From the NCBI RefSeq assembly GCF_051622035.1, contig NC_135355.1:7626501-7690500 (forward strand): 64,000 nt of DNA. Reading direction: 5' to 3'. The position numbers and the translations under genes were made by a program. Each line of letters opens with the position of its first letter. Position 1 is the stretch's first letter. Below the pieces are notes generated by a model, which saw only the letters and a program-made list of their open reading frames with translations, had not been told where the DNA came from and did not search any database. Of this stretch, positions 40,742 through 50,544 are shown in pieces. The DNA comes from Arctopsyche grandis. Its lineage: Eukaryota > Arthropoda > Insecta > Trichoptera > Hydropsychidae.

Positions 40742-41597
40742 TCATTTTTTAGCAAACGATATTTTCATTGCATGAGACGGCGTAATTTTGAAACCTTGCA
40801 GCGCATCCTTAGCAGCGGCAGATTGTATTTCGTTGGCAAACTCAACGAATGCAATGTCGTGTCTGTTTGGTACGAGTCTGACTTCTTTGAAACCGGGAAA
40901 CCTAAAAATCAAACAATCAATATTAATATGTCCAATGAATAAAAATTCTCTACGAATGAAAAACTCATGAAGTGCATACTGGTTAAAAAGCATGGACAAC
41001 ATCATCTCTGATGTTTCATCAGGTAGATTGGTCAAGAACAATATTTGATTGGGCGGTTGTTCTGCTGGTGGACCACCCAGCATTTGTTGCATGGGTGCAT
41101 TAACACCCATTGGTAAATTGTTCATAGACATGGCACCGGCGTTTCTATTCTCTTTGGATTTTTTCTTTTTGCCGCTTCCATCCTCGTGAATACCTTTAGG
41201 TTGTTTGACGCGCTTGGGTCGCTCCTGGAATGTTCCTTTCATCTTTGCTATAACGTCACTGTCAGATTTACAATACTGAATACGCTGGAATTGACCAATT
41301 ACATACATATGTTAGTTTATGACGATTAATTTGTTCACCCAAATTTTGCAAAAAAATTACCATCGGTTTATCGTAGAACGGAAATCCTTGCATACTCCTC
41401 AGTGCGACGGTGGCACTGGAAATTTCTTTGAATATAACGAAAGCCTGTCCTCTCATTTTGAATGTCCTTAAAGCTACGATCTCCAATATTTGTCCGAATT
41501 GAGAAAATATTGCATACAATGACTTTTTCAATTCTTCTTTCTTAATCTTTTCATTTAGATTGTTAATATATATCGTATGATTCGGTCGTATATCCAT
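40742..41597 (-). CDS. snf: snf: U1A/U2B'' spliceosomal RNA-binding protein
   Basis: Three coding exons, 41361-41597, 40980-41284 and 40742-40901, give 233 aa; Drosophila snf is 216. The first RRM begins [20 protein letters not shown] and contains [12 protein letters not shown] and the RNP1-like RGQAFVIF, followed by [10 protein letters not shown] and the SKSD-like [16 protein letters not shown] Lys- and Met/Pro-rich linker follows, then the second RRM ([37 protein letters not shown], ending MKISFAKK). The insect protein serves both U1 snRNP (as U1A) and U2 snRNP (as U2B''), binding stem-loops of those RNAs. A splice acceptor (TTGTTCACAG) right before the ATG points to a noncoding first exon. 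The gene converges with the PH-domain gene on its left. Confidence 0.96.
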
Positions 41598-41756
41598 GGC
41601 TGTGAACAATTGATTACTTAATTCAAAATATACACAAATTTAAATAAAGGTTAATAATTTATTATTAATTATTTCCATCACTAAAGTTTGTATATATGGA
41701 AATATTTGATAAATGGAATTAAATCGATAAATATGTGAATGACAAAATTTCCATGA

Positions 41757-42020
41757 AATAAATATGGCGCGAGAACCGGCACGCGCAAATACGAACATAA
41801 CCTCAATGAAACCAAACTTATATCCAACAAGGAACTGGCTGCGTTCAATGGGGATTGGGAAAAGGAAGACACTTGCGAATATGTGAGAATAACGATTGAT
41901 GGCTTGTATGATGGATATTCTACTAACCGAGATCTACGTCGAGTGACGCTCACACCTAATTCAAGTTACGGAGATAGAAGCCTCTACAGAAGTGTGAAGA
42001 ACTGGAGAAAAGTGAAATGA
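41757..42020 (+). pseudogene. Unrecognised coding-like frame of 87 codons
   Basis: This stretch reads without a stop as NKYGARTGTRKYEHNLNETK, then LISNKELAAFNGDWEKEDTC, EYVRITIDGLYDGYSTNRDL, RRVTLTPNSSYGDRSL and YRSVKNWRKVK, then TGA. The composition (Trp, Cys and Tyr scattered, charged and balanced) looks like a real protein rather than chance AT-rich sequence. There is no ATG in the open stretch and no convincing splice acceptor in front of it. It lies head-to-head with snf, where the snf promoter is expected. It may be a relic of a host gene, a piece of a transposon protein or an exon I cannot connect. The family is not recognised, and the pseudogene label is only one of these options. Confidence 0.35.
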
Positions 42021-42665
42021 AGGGTGTCAGCAAGCAGCAATTAGCAATCAGCAATTGACACTCGGAACTTCACGAAAGCTGCACTTATCACCTGGCACTT
42101 GCCGGCTTCAAGCTCAGCATAACGCCACTTTCGACATGGCCGCATTTAGAGCATCGCCTATGCTTTTGGCGCATAACAAGCTTCTTAACGACCGTATACT
42201 TTGAATTTATTTGTACTTTTCGCATTTTCGGCGTCTACAAAATTCAATAAATCCATCGAAAAATTCATTTAATAAAGCCAGCAAATTTTTTTGATATTCT
42301 CATAGTGGGTGGTCGCTTATTTTTTTACATTATTTATGAACATATTTTGATATGCTCGTGACACAAAATTGACTTTCTTTATTTAATTAACAGAAACTAC
42401 TCTATTTTTTAATTTTCAAATAAAATTTCCGAATATGCATATCAAAGTAGGTAGGCAGCGGATCTTCATCATCGGTCATATGGTCTCCTTATTACCGAAC
42501 TCATATAGATCGTTTAGGGCTGGTCTTGTAAGATTTTTATCAACTCTCTTATTTCAAGATCATAAGTTTGTCTCGTCGCAGAAAAGTTTCTGATTTGTAA
42601 CTTTTGTATAAGATAATTAATGGTGTCCTTGAAACGTCTGTTTTGAATGAAATTAATTTTAACGT
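42021..42665. other. Gene-free stretch
   Basis: It starts with CAGCAATTAGCAATCAGCAATT-like redundancy in which TTAGCAATCAGCAATT recurs partially at 42037-42057. The rest is AT-rich without a gene or classified repeat. Confidence 0.4.
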
Positions 42666-43715
42666 TATGGAGGATGAACGAATGAGACGACTGGCATGTT
42701 AATGCACGTGTTTATTATATGACAGCTGAAGACAGAGTGAGTAACGGCTCTCCGAACCCAGCCGGGTTGGTCCCCACTCGCAGGAAGGCAACCAAACTCG
42801 ACCATGTCGTATAAGCGAGCCGCCACATCACTCCCCCCCCAGCATCAGCGATACCAAAATTACAAAGAAACAAATTTTACAAAAGAAAAAAATTATTGTT
42901 ACACAAAGAGAAAAAAATATTACGTGGGGAGAAAAAAAATTGTTGACGTGGGTCATCCGCTGTGTACATAGGTGTACCGCCCTGAATGGTCGGTAGATTC
43001 GAGGGCGGTGACGTCGCGAGCAGGACGGTGGCTGGTCCGATGGTCGCGCCGATGCGATGCTGCGGCGGCGCCGCTCTTCCGAGGCTGATGTCGGTTGGTG
43101 GGGCGGCGGGGGCGGCAGGAGCATCGATGTGGTTGATGATACTCCGAGCTGGACTGTGAGTCGTTGTGGCTCGTGGAGGTGTTGTAGCGCTACCGCCCGT
43201 CTCGGCGTGACGACGCTCGTGGGGACGGACGGGGCCTTGATGATGATGATGATGATGGTGCTGAGGTGGTGTATGTCTTGTGGTGCTGGATGACCGTTCT
43301 ATGTGTAGTGGATCGCGCATGACTCCACATCCAGCTGTCAAGATCGTCGTCTCATTCGCTCCCCCATTTTTTTAAGCACCTGTCATCGACGTTGTGGCTG
43401 GACGTCGGTAGGTAGGTAGCCGTGTCTGCTCGTTTATTGTCACCCGCGGACCGCGGCGTGCTGTGTTGATGGCGATGGGGGCGCGGCGAGGCAGGGATGA
43501 GCGGCATGTTGAAATTGATCGAGGCTGCGTGACTCGATGTCGGGGGTCACCAGTATGGAGGATGAACGAATGAGACGACTGGCATGTTAATGCACGTGTT
43601 TATTATATGACAGCTGAAGACAGAGTGAGTAGCGGCTCTCCGAACCCAGCCGGGTTGGTCCCCACTCGCAGGAAGGCAACCAAACTCGACCATGTCGTAT
43701 AAGCGAGCCGCCACA
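42666..43715 (-). mobile_element. Small non-autonomous LTR retrotransposon (TRIM-like)
   Basis: Two direct 162-bp repeats, 42666-42827 and 43554-43715, are almost identical and bound a 726-bp interior. ACGT lies on both sides (42662-42665 and 43716-43719), a 4-bp target duplication as in Ty3/gypsy-type elements. Read on the minus strand, the LTR begins TGTGGCGGCTCGC, a primer-binding-like site (CTGGTGACCCCCGAC) follows the 5' LTR, and a purine tract (GGGGGGGGAGTGA) precedes the 3' LTR. The interior has no recognisable polymerase, so it looks whole as a non-autonomous element. The near identity of its LTRs suggests it is young. GC content contrasts strongly with its AT-rich surroundings. Confidence 0.85.
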
Positions 43716-43719
43716 ACGT

Positions 43720-44286
43720 CAATGCCCGATTCACCAGATGTACAAATCTTTTATATCCATCAATTTGTCATAAAAATACATCATTTAATAGTGCAATCGC
43801 ACAGATATGTCGTCTTTACGATAGTATGGATGATTACCCTGACCTTTTTGCAGACTATCAGTATTTTTAAGGCGAAGGTGAAGTAGCAAATCTGTAGTTG
43901 ATTTGCTTCTTTGCCTTCATTGTCATTTACTGTCTCCGTAATTTTTCATTTTTGTTTTCTTTATATTACCATGTGGTGCTCACTGTACTTGGAATATAAA
44001 TATTTTCATTTATATTTGTATCTTTTTTGTCTCACTGTACTGCTTTCTTTTATAATTTATTCTTTGTGTGCCAATTTAAGTAAATAAATTCGAAATTCAG
44101 ACTCAAAACCCGAGATAAACGACAAAAATGTCAATAAATCGCGATAAACCGAAGCGAAATATGTTTTTCTATGTACTTATATTAAAATGCGAGACATGTC
44201 CAAAATAATATGGGTCGGTGATTATTCCGCACACATCACTAAAATTGCGATCATAGAACATCTAGCACCCGAAAATTGCATCCATT
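43720..44286. other. Gene-free AT-rich stretch
   Basis: No recognisable gene or repeat was seen; small ORFs lack motifs. Confidence 0.4.
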
Positions 44287-44427
44287 GGCAGCGTTAACAC
44301 TAGAGGTATCTACCGCGGTATTTGATAGATCTATCAAATACCCTGTGTTCGAACGCTATTTCTTATTTTCCAAGGCCGGATAGATCTATCAAATACCGCG
44401 GTAGATACCTCTAGTGTTAACGCTGCC
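44287..44427. mobile_element. 141-bp palindromic MITE with GGC...GCC ends and ATT duplication
   Basis: GGCAGCGTTAACACTAGAGG at the left pairs perfectly with its reverse complement at the right, and the arms extend through GTATCTACCGCGGTATTTGA. ATT flanks both sides (44284-44286 and 44428-44430). The spacer (about 44345-44378) carries GTGTTCGAACGCT and CAAGGCCG, the same text as inside the 1-kb element at 5825-6859, which ties the two together. No coding capacity. Confidence 0.85.
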
Positions 44428-45707
44428 ATTGAGAGTTAACCACGCGAACCATCACGCTAACGAAAACTCGACTGCCAGTTATTTCGTATCCGCGATTTTC
44501 GTGGCAATGATTGTCGTGTGCGCGATCGCGATGTTTGAAATAATTCGTTTACCATAAATTTAATATGAACCGAACCAATTTTTTTCGATTCGTCAAAATC
44601 CGCTCTCTATTCTGCGGTGCACCAATTTCAAGCCGCACAAACTGCAAGTTGGTTTTAATTGGACCATTTGATACATTTAGAAAATAAAAATGTTTTTATA
44701 TACTTACAAGTCTCCTGAGATTAAACCCATAGAAGGGTACATACAAGGCCACCTGGAAGAATCTCAGGCCCTGGAACTAATTTCGGACCTTATGGCAAAC
44801 TATAAGAAAAGATCTTGTAGATATATTTTTAATATGCAAAAAAATTATCAGAACTTTTAAAAAAACACCTATGTATGTGTATGTTGATTGTTATTTTTTA
44901 AAATAATTCAATAAGTGTGATATAACAGGTACGATTTCAGACAGGGGGCTGTGGTGTCACCCTAATGGTTCTCGGAAGCCCGTTATTTAATCTAAAAATT
45001 CATATAATTCTTGTCAAAAATTATACGAATCTTGAAAATTTAATGAACTCTCATGTAATAGTGCCTTGGACGAAATAGAAATGTATTTACATATATATTT
45101 TCAAAATAATTTTATTGAAAAAAAATTGGAAACACATTGTTCCAAAATTGGAGTCTGGGCCCTGGAACTTTACCTGAGCTCCCCCTCCCTCTCGTGGGCC
45201 CTGAGTATACATATATCCATCAAGAATAGAAAATCAGCATAAATGGGGACTATTATCAGTTTTTAACTGGATGCATATGTACAAATAAAAACTATGGATA
45301 AATCGGTCGATTGATGATGAAAATACTTACCGTCATGAACTGAAATTATTATTTTTATATTAGATAGAATCCCTTAGACATTCCTTTTTAAATAATAACA
45401 AAAAAAATATTTTAAGCTATTTATTTGTCTGTACTCACTACTTACATATGCATGTGCTACACATTTCCCTCTTTTAATTTATATTGTGTAATTTCATTCC
45501 CATAACCTACATATGTATTCAAAAATACCATCAGTATTCTTGCATCAATAACAATAAAATGCAGTTATATATTTGTGGCATTTATTCAATTATTTTACTT
45601 TGTAATGAAACAGAAAAGAAGCAATGTTTAAAAAATCAAATTTAACAATACCATATCAACACTATTAAGTAATGGCTACAAAGTTTCACCCATCGCAGCA
45701 AATTAAA
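44428..45707. other. Gene-free AT-rich stretch
   Basis: Some GC-richer patches (GGGCCCTGG and its inverse near 44765 and 45170) may be old repeat remnants. The right end is probably the 3' UTR of COX6B. No gene is recognised. Confidence 0.4.
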
Positions 45708-46034
45708 TTATATATTTCCTGGGAAGGTTCCATTCTCCCTTTGACCGTCCCACTTTTCAACCCACGCATTGGGGCACAAAGAGTGATATACTCGTTGGAA
45801 ATACAAACACGGTTCGTAGTCAGAACCCTTGACTTTCTGGCAACGATGAAAATCTAAATAATATTGGTAGCAGTGCCTGGAATCAAAAATAGAATCAATC
45901 AATACAAGATAAAAGACTACTATTTGAAATACAGAAATAACATACTTAGTCTGATTTTGGTTTGGAAATCGAGGATCAAAAGGAGCCGTACGAAGATCCG
46001 CACTAGAGTTGAGTTGACTTACTGAATACGACAT
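45708..46034 (-). CDS. COX6B: Cytochrome c oxidase subunit 6B (COX6B)
   Basis: Two exons, 45946-46034 and 45708-45876, with a 69-bp GT-AG intron, give 85 aa; the family is about 77-86 aa. The protein reads [15 protein letters not shown] across the splice to [12 protein letters not shown], then [27 protein letters not shown] and [10 protein letters not shown]. The twin CX9C/CX10C cysteines ([11 protein letters not shown] and [12 protein letters not shown]) form the disulfide-bonded helical hairpin. The subunit sits in the mitochondrial intermembrane space on complex IV and helps hold the dimer together. It is imported by the MIA40 pathway, in which the ALR homologue at 57342-57994 is also involved. 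Confidence 0.97.
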   Translation of the reverse strand: MSYSVSQLNSSADLRTAPFDPRFPNQNQTKYVISVFQIVVFYLVLIDSIFDSRHCYQYYLDFHRCQKVKGSDYEPCLYFQRVYHSLCPNAWVEKWDGQRENGTFPGNI

Positions 46035-46244
46035 ATTGCTGAAAACAAAAATTAGCGTTAATTCAACGTTTCATACGAATATGCACAACTCATTAATAAA
46101 CTTAATAATTATTATTACCAATTTAACATATAGTAAAAGATGAATTATGTTATGTGTTATTATTAACATGTACGTAATATAGTATATATATATATATTTT
46201 TTTTTTAGATTCATAAATAAGATTGCAACTAGTTTTTAAACAGT

Positions 46245-47186
46245 TTATTTAACAAGAGGTCGTGTTTTGACCTCTTCGTCGCACTTGGCTTCCCTGTACT
46301 TTTTAACTTCTTGCATATACACAGTCCACGCGTCTTTCGGTGCATCTTCGATAGTTTGATCCTCGATGACTTTGGCTTTTTCGACCACTCCCGTCTTCAA
46401 AACTCTACCGCCTCTACGCTTGCCGATAAACGATAAAGGGGGTTTCTTTATTTCGCTAGCTGCAGACTGTTCTGCAGCCGCCTGTTCCTTCTCTTTATTT
46501 TGCGATTCCTGCATCTTTTTGAACATTTCTAAAAAGCTGCCGTCGTTTTTAAAGGGAGCGACGGCGGGGGGTGCCGCTTGAAAATTTTGATACTGAGAAT
46601 ATTGACCGTCATAGTTGGATCCATAAGAGTATGTTTTATTCTTTTTAGTGCTCCACGACGGCGGGGGCGATTCGTCCAATCCGATACCATCGATGTCATC
46701 TTCGGACTCCTCTCGAGACGTTTCGTCCGTGCTATAATTCCTCGAATCTCCTCTTTGGTGACGACGATCCAAAGATTTGGATTTGTTGCGCCATCTGGAA
46801 TGTTTTTTGGAATATCTATCTCTGGACCTCGATCCGCTCGTAGAACTGGGACATTTCGATTTTTTATCATATTTGTCAGTATCGTGTCGACTTTTCGAGT
46901 CTCCGTGGAGCTGTTGGTTCGTTTCTTTGGAAGAATTGGCAGGATGGTTTTTCGAATCTGGATCTTTGACAGTCCGCTTGTTGCAATCCGAAGATTTGGA
47001 ACTAGACGAGGGTGAGCGGTCGCGTCGTCGAGCACCCTTGGAGCTATGTCGCTCTTCACTCGTCGACGACGAGCGTCTTCTGTTATCTCTGGAGCGACTT
47101 CTGCGATGCGACTCGGATCGTGAAGGCGGTACGTGAGAGCGTCGAGAGACGGTCGGCCGGGGAGGAGCCCCCTCCTGACCTGACAT
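46245..47186 (-). CDS. TRIR / C19orf43 homologue with RS-rich N-terminus
   Basis: One coding exon of 313 aa. The C-terminal third matches the TRIR family: FLEMFKKMQESQ, then PPLSFIGKRRGGRVLKTGVV, then DAWTVYMQEVKKYREAKC and the terminal KTRPLVK. Residues about 1-170 are a low-complexity Arg/Ser-rich extension (many SR, RS and RD pairs) that is much longer than in human TRIR (176 aa). Human TRIR was reported as an exoribonuclease acting on telomerase RNA; RS-rich tails usually mean nuclear speckle association. A splice acceptor (TTCATTGTAG) 9 bases before the ATG pairs with a donor (TCGCAGGTGAGTT) at 47998, giving a noncoding first exon. The gene runs head-to-tail with COX6B 210 bp downstream. 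Confidence 0.88.
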   Translation of the reverse strand: MSGQEGAPPRPTVSRRSHVPPSRSESHRRSRSRDNRRRSSSTSEERHSSKGARRRDRSPSSSSKSSDCNKRTVKDPDSKNHPANSSKETNQQLHGDSKSRHDTDKYDKKSKCPSSTSGSRSRDRYSKKHSRWRNKSKSLDRRHQRGDSRNYSTDETSREESEDDIDGIGLDESPPPSWSTKKNKTYSYGSNYDGQYSQYQNFQAAPPAVAPFKNDGSFLEMFKKMQESQNKEKEQAAAEQSAASEIKKPPLSFIGKRRGGRVLKTGVVEKAKVIEDQTIEDAPKDAWTVYMQEVKKYREAKCDEEVKTRPLVK

Positions 47187-47195
47187 GCTCGCCTC

Positions 47196-47997
47196 CTACA
47201 ATGAAGACTTCTAGGTGTAAAAATTGCTTGGGTAATTTTAGTTGTCGTATTATGACTTAAATAAGGTTTTAGCACTCGGGAGGTGAAACACTCCCTCGTC
47301 ATAGTTGCACCTCTCGACAATCCCAATTCGATTGCATTCCTTATGAAATTTATTCTTTAACACGCAGACATATATGATATAAGAATTGAAAATATGGGGA
47401 CAGATATACATATACATAAAACCCTGTTGACTGTTGAAATATTAGCCCACCATGTCTGTGCCAAAATTGTCAAGAGTCGAATGGCAAACTCGTTTTAAGA
47501 AAGTACTTTCCTTGATAAAAAAATGTTTTATAGATTTCATACATTGTTTGATGTTAAGTGTTAATTTTTGAAATAAAATCATGAATCTAACCTAAAATAA
47601 TCCAGTGTTTACATAACGTAGTCAATTTTGATACTAATCTTTAAAACATCTAACGAGAGGTACGTCACACTTGGGGGTGGGGTGGGGTGGGGTGGGGTGG
47701 GGTGGGGGGGGGTGGGGTGGGGTGGGGGGGGGGTGGGGGGGGGTGAAAATAGTGGACGATTAGTCGGGTGATAGCGGGAGGTGGGGCGGGGGCGGGGGCG
47801 GGGGTCAGACCGGGTGGGGCCTCGCCTGGAAGTCTGAATGTGTGGAGATCGGATCGGATTGGTCGAATTACGTAACTCGAAGGGGCACCCTCGAGCGAGC
47901 GAGCGAGTGAGAGAGAGAGAGAGAGAGACTTTCTGTCGAGAGCGAGAAGGGGCGCGGCGCAGGCGCTGAAGGGGGGGGGGGCGCACGGCGAACTCAC
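47196..47997 (-). other. 5' UTR intron of the TRIR gene with G-rich repeat arrays
   Basis: An 802-bp intron inferred from the CAG|GTGAGTT donor on the minus strand at 47998 and the TTGTAG|GAGG acceptor at 47195. On the plus strand it contains (GGGGT)n and longer G runs at about 47673-47745 and a GGGGCGGGGGCGGGGG tract at about 47783-47803. The pre-mRNA from the minus strand is correspondingly C-rich. Confidence 0.6.
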
Positions 47998-48100
47998 CTG
48001 CGAGACTCGACCGCGAGCAATCCGAGACAAACTGACACAAAGACGCACTAAACCGACCACCCGACCACCCGACGACTGCTCGTTGAATGAAAATTCACGA
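47998..48100 (-). promoter_or_regulatory. Noncoding first exon and promoter region of the TRIR gene
   Basis: A GC-rich segment that ends, on the minus strand, at a consensus splice donor (GTCTCGCAG|GTGAGTT). An A/C-rich plus-strand repeat of CGACCACC units lies at about 48053-48071. The TSS is not located; exon extent is inferred. Confidence 0.5.
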
Positions 48101-48353
48101 ATGCGTCGTCTGCCGTCGCTCGATATCGCCCTGCTGACACCACTTCTGCCAGCCTCGAAATTTTACCATAAACTTCATCTTCACGGCCAGCTAAAATTGG
48201 TGTATTGGTTGTTTCTCTCTCTCTCATTTAAATGTAATAAACGGAAAATTTCATAATGTATCGCATTGACCAATTTTTAAGTTAAAATATTTGGAAAATT
48301 TATATTTTTGAGAAAATATGAAAGTTGTAAAAATCCTTTACCCTTTACCTAAT

Positions 48354-48500
48354 GGCTACGTTTTCACTACCGATATTTAGGAATTTTTCCATAGCCAGTT
48401 CCTAAATAGCAACCACCGGTTACAATATGGGAACTGGATATGGAAAAATTCCAAAAAATCGAGTGTATCGGGTGTAGATATCGGTAGTGTAAACGTAGCC
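48354..48500. mobile_element. 147-bp palindromic MITE with GGC...GCC ends and AAT duplication
   Basis: GGCTACGTTTTCACTACCGA pairs with TCGGTAGTGTAAACGTAGCC, and inside it GGAATTTTTCCATAGCCAGT pairs with ACTGGATATGGAAAAATTCC. AAT flanks both sides (48351-48353 and 48501-48503). The terminal CTACCGATATTT/ATATCGGTAGTG blocks are shared with the element at 5825-6859. No coding capacity. Confidence 0.85.
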
Positions 48501-48703
48501 AATGATGCCCTCGAGTCGAACCCCCCCATATTAAGCATATTCATCTTTCATTTTAGTGAGTGGCATGTTCAATTTTAGCATTTATTGTGTAGAAAATCAT
48601 ACATATCAGAAGTCACACTCGTTAAAAAAAACACATGCCATCGACCCATAAAAATCAACCTCGTCCGACCCAAACATACTTGATTTTACCAGAAAACTAT
48701 GAC

Positions 48704-48877
48704 CAGTGGTGTGCGGTGAAAACCTCCCTGTTTTTGTCGCGCAGCCTTACTTATTTGTGTGCGAGTAGGACACAAGGGGACTCAGTATGACGTCACCTAG
48801 CCCCCTTGTATCCTGCGCACACCTACATAAATAAGGTTGTGTGACAACAACAGGTAGAATTTCACGGCACACCACTG
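48704..48877. mobile_element. 174-bp hAT-type MITE, CAGTGGTGTGC ends
   Basis: CAGTGGTGTGCGGTGAAAAC at the left pairs with TTTCACGGCACACCACTG at the right, and inner blocks (CCTTACTTATTTGTGTGCG and CGCACACCTACATAAATAAG) extend the foldback. The CAGTG tip fits hAT, but no 8-bp duplication is visible. Confidence 0.65.
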
Positions 48878-50544
48878 CTGCGACTTATAAACGGAACAAA
48901 GGATTATCTCGACCACAAAAACAGCATCTATGGAACGAATAGTTTCGTTACACACGTGTCCAAGCATGACCTCGATTCGCCCAAAGAGATAATGGAATAT
49001 CTCAAAGCCTACACCATAACCGTTCCACACGCTCCAGATGACCGGGAAAATAAGTAATCGATGTCAAAATTCAAATCGAGTCTAGGATTTAAGTACTCAT
49101 ACTTCGAATTTACTCTTGAGTTCAATTATAACCAACTATTTCATTCATATCAAGGCCGCGCACCATCTAATCATTCCCTCATCGAGCGAAAAATAATCAT
49201 CGGATTTTGACCAGGACAGTGTCCTCTTAGGGCGAGGCAACTAATCAATAGACCGTATTGGTTACACATATAAATTAAATAATATCTAAATATAATTAAT
49301 AATGTTCTCTTTTTCCACCATTAACCTAAACGAGTGCTTGGCACATATATATATGAACAACTTTTTTTTTTACATTAATCAGTGAAAGAATTTTGGTACT
49401 CGCGGTTCATATAAAATATTCAACGCTGATGTTAAATGTCTATTAATTTAGTAAATATATAGTTCAATTATTGTTTTAAAAATTATTTAAATTTTATAAA
49501 TTACGTATATGTATGTAATAATTATGAAAGAATAATAAGAGGCTTGTAAATATAAAGCAGTTGCAGAGTTCAACCCACGAAATGTCTTTTTTTTCATTTG
49601 CAATTTACGTTTACAAATATGCATATATTACATTATGTACTTGTAAAAAACAAAAGTAAAAACTTAATTAAAACTCAATTGAATTTGTGAAGACGCTGAC
49701 ATTCTAGCTGTGATATCAGTCTTTTTCCTACCGACAACTGGCAGTACGATGTATTTAATTTCTTTTATACATCATTTTCAGAATAAAGATTTTTTCAATA
49801 CATAAGTATTCGAAAATAGCAATACCTGTTGATCGAATAGTGATAAAAAAGGTAGACAGTGCGCATTCTTTTCTCACACACGCAACCGCGTTGTTTTCAC
49901 ACATGCATATTTTTGAACTTATTTGAAGAACGAACATAACTTGAGAAAATACATAAACGTTGATATCTAGCTCCTATTGCAAAATGCTAAAAATGCGGAT
50001 CTCTTATTACGGGTGGGACACTATCCCATTAATCGTGTCGAGAAAAGTATTCCTATTAGAATTAACATCAAGTGAATGTGTAGATGGCTGGAAATAAGAA
50101 TGTTTGGAGTGGCAATAGTCGTCAGTCGTTTGTATCGTGGTTGTAAGGCGGTTGTCGTCCTGGCAGCAGCCGGTCGCCGGTCGCCGGTCACCAGTCGCGA
50201 GTCGTCAGTCGTCAGTCGTCAGTCGTCCTTCGACAGTCGCAGTTCGCAGGTGGTGGAAACCGATTTTGGCGTTTTTGGCGTTTTTGGCGGCCTTCACTGG
50301 ACTCCAGGCTCGACCGAAATGTCGGGTCAGTACAAAATACCACTGTGTTTATATGTTTTTAAGAAAGCATTTCTTGTCATCGATCATTCTACGCAAACCG
50401 CTGCATTCAAATCACATTTACACGAACAATTATCAGCGAGGCCGCTGGCCCAGCCTGTTTATTACTATTCCCGCATTTATTTTATTAGTGCTAAACACCC
50501 CCTCATTACCACACTCGTTACCATGTTTTAATTAAATCGTTGAT
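48878..50544. other. Gene-free stretch with a GC-rich, GTCGTCA-repeat patch
   Basis: Mostly AT-rich and without a gene. At about 50135-50330 a GC-richer patch holds short tandem GTCGTCA and CGGTCGC units and GGCGTTTTT repeats. It may be a promoter or the distal 5' region of a gene (E(z) is the next one rightwards), but no connected exon could be shown. Confidence 0.35.

Noticed and set aside
46529-47326. Alternative-frame ORFs across the TRIR gene (265 aa minus, 145 and 119 aa plus)
   Set aside because: Shadows of the RS-rich coding exon; their sequence lacks family motifs.
47609-48060. 143- and 131-aa minus ORFs in G-rich DNA
   Set aside because: Proline-rich frames produced by the G-rich arrays in the TRIR 5' UTR intron.
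49200-49265. Possible small structured RNA near GTCCTCTTAGGGCGAGGC
   Set aside because: No tRNA boxes, snRNA core or stable fold could be made out; it may be a repeat fragment.
50076-50535. ORFs of 151 and 132 aa upstream of E(z)
   Set aside because: Low-complexity Ser/Val/Arg-rich text from GTCGTCA repeats; no domain, no connected exons.
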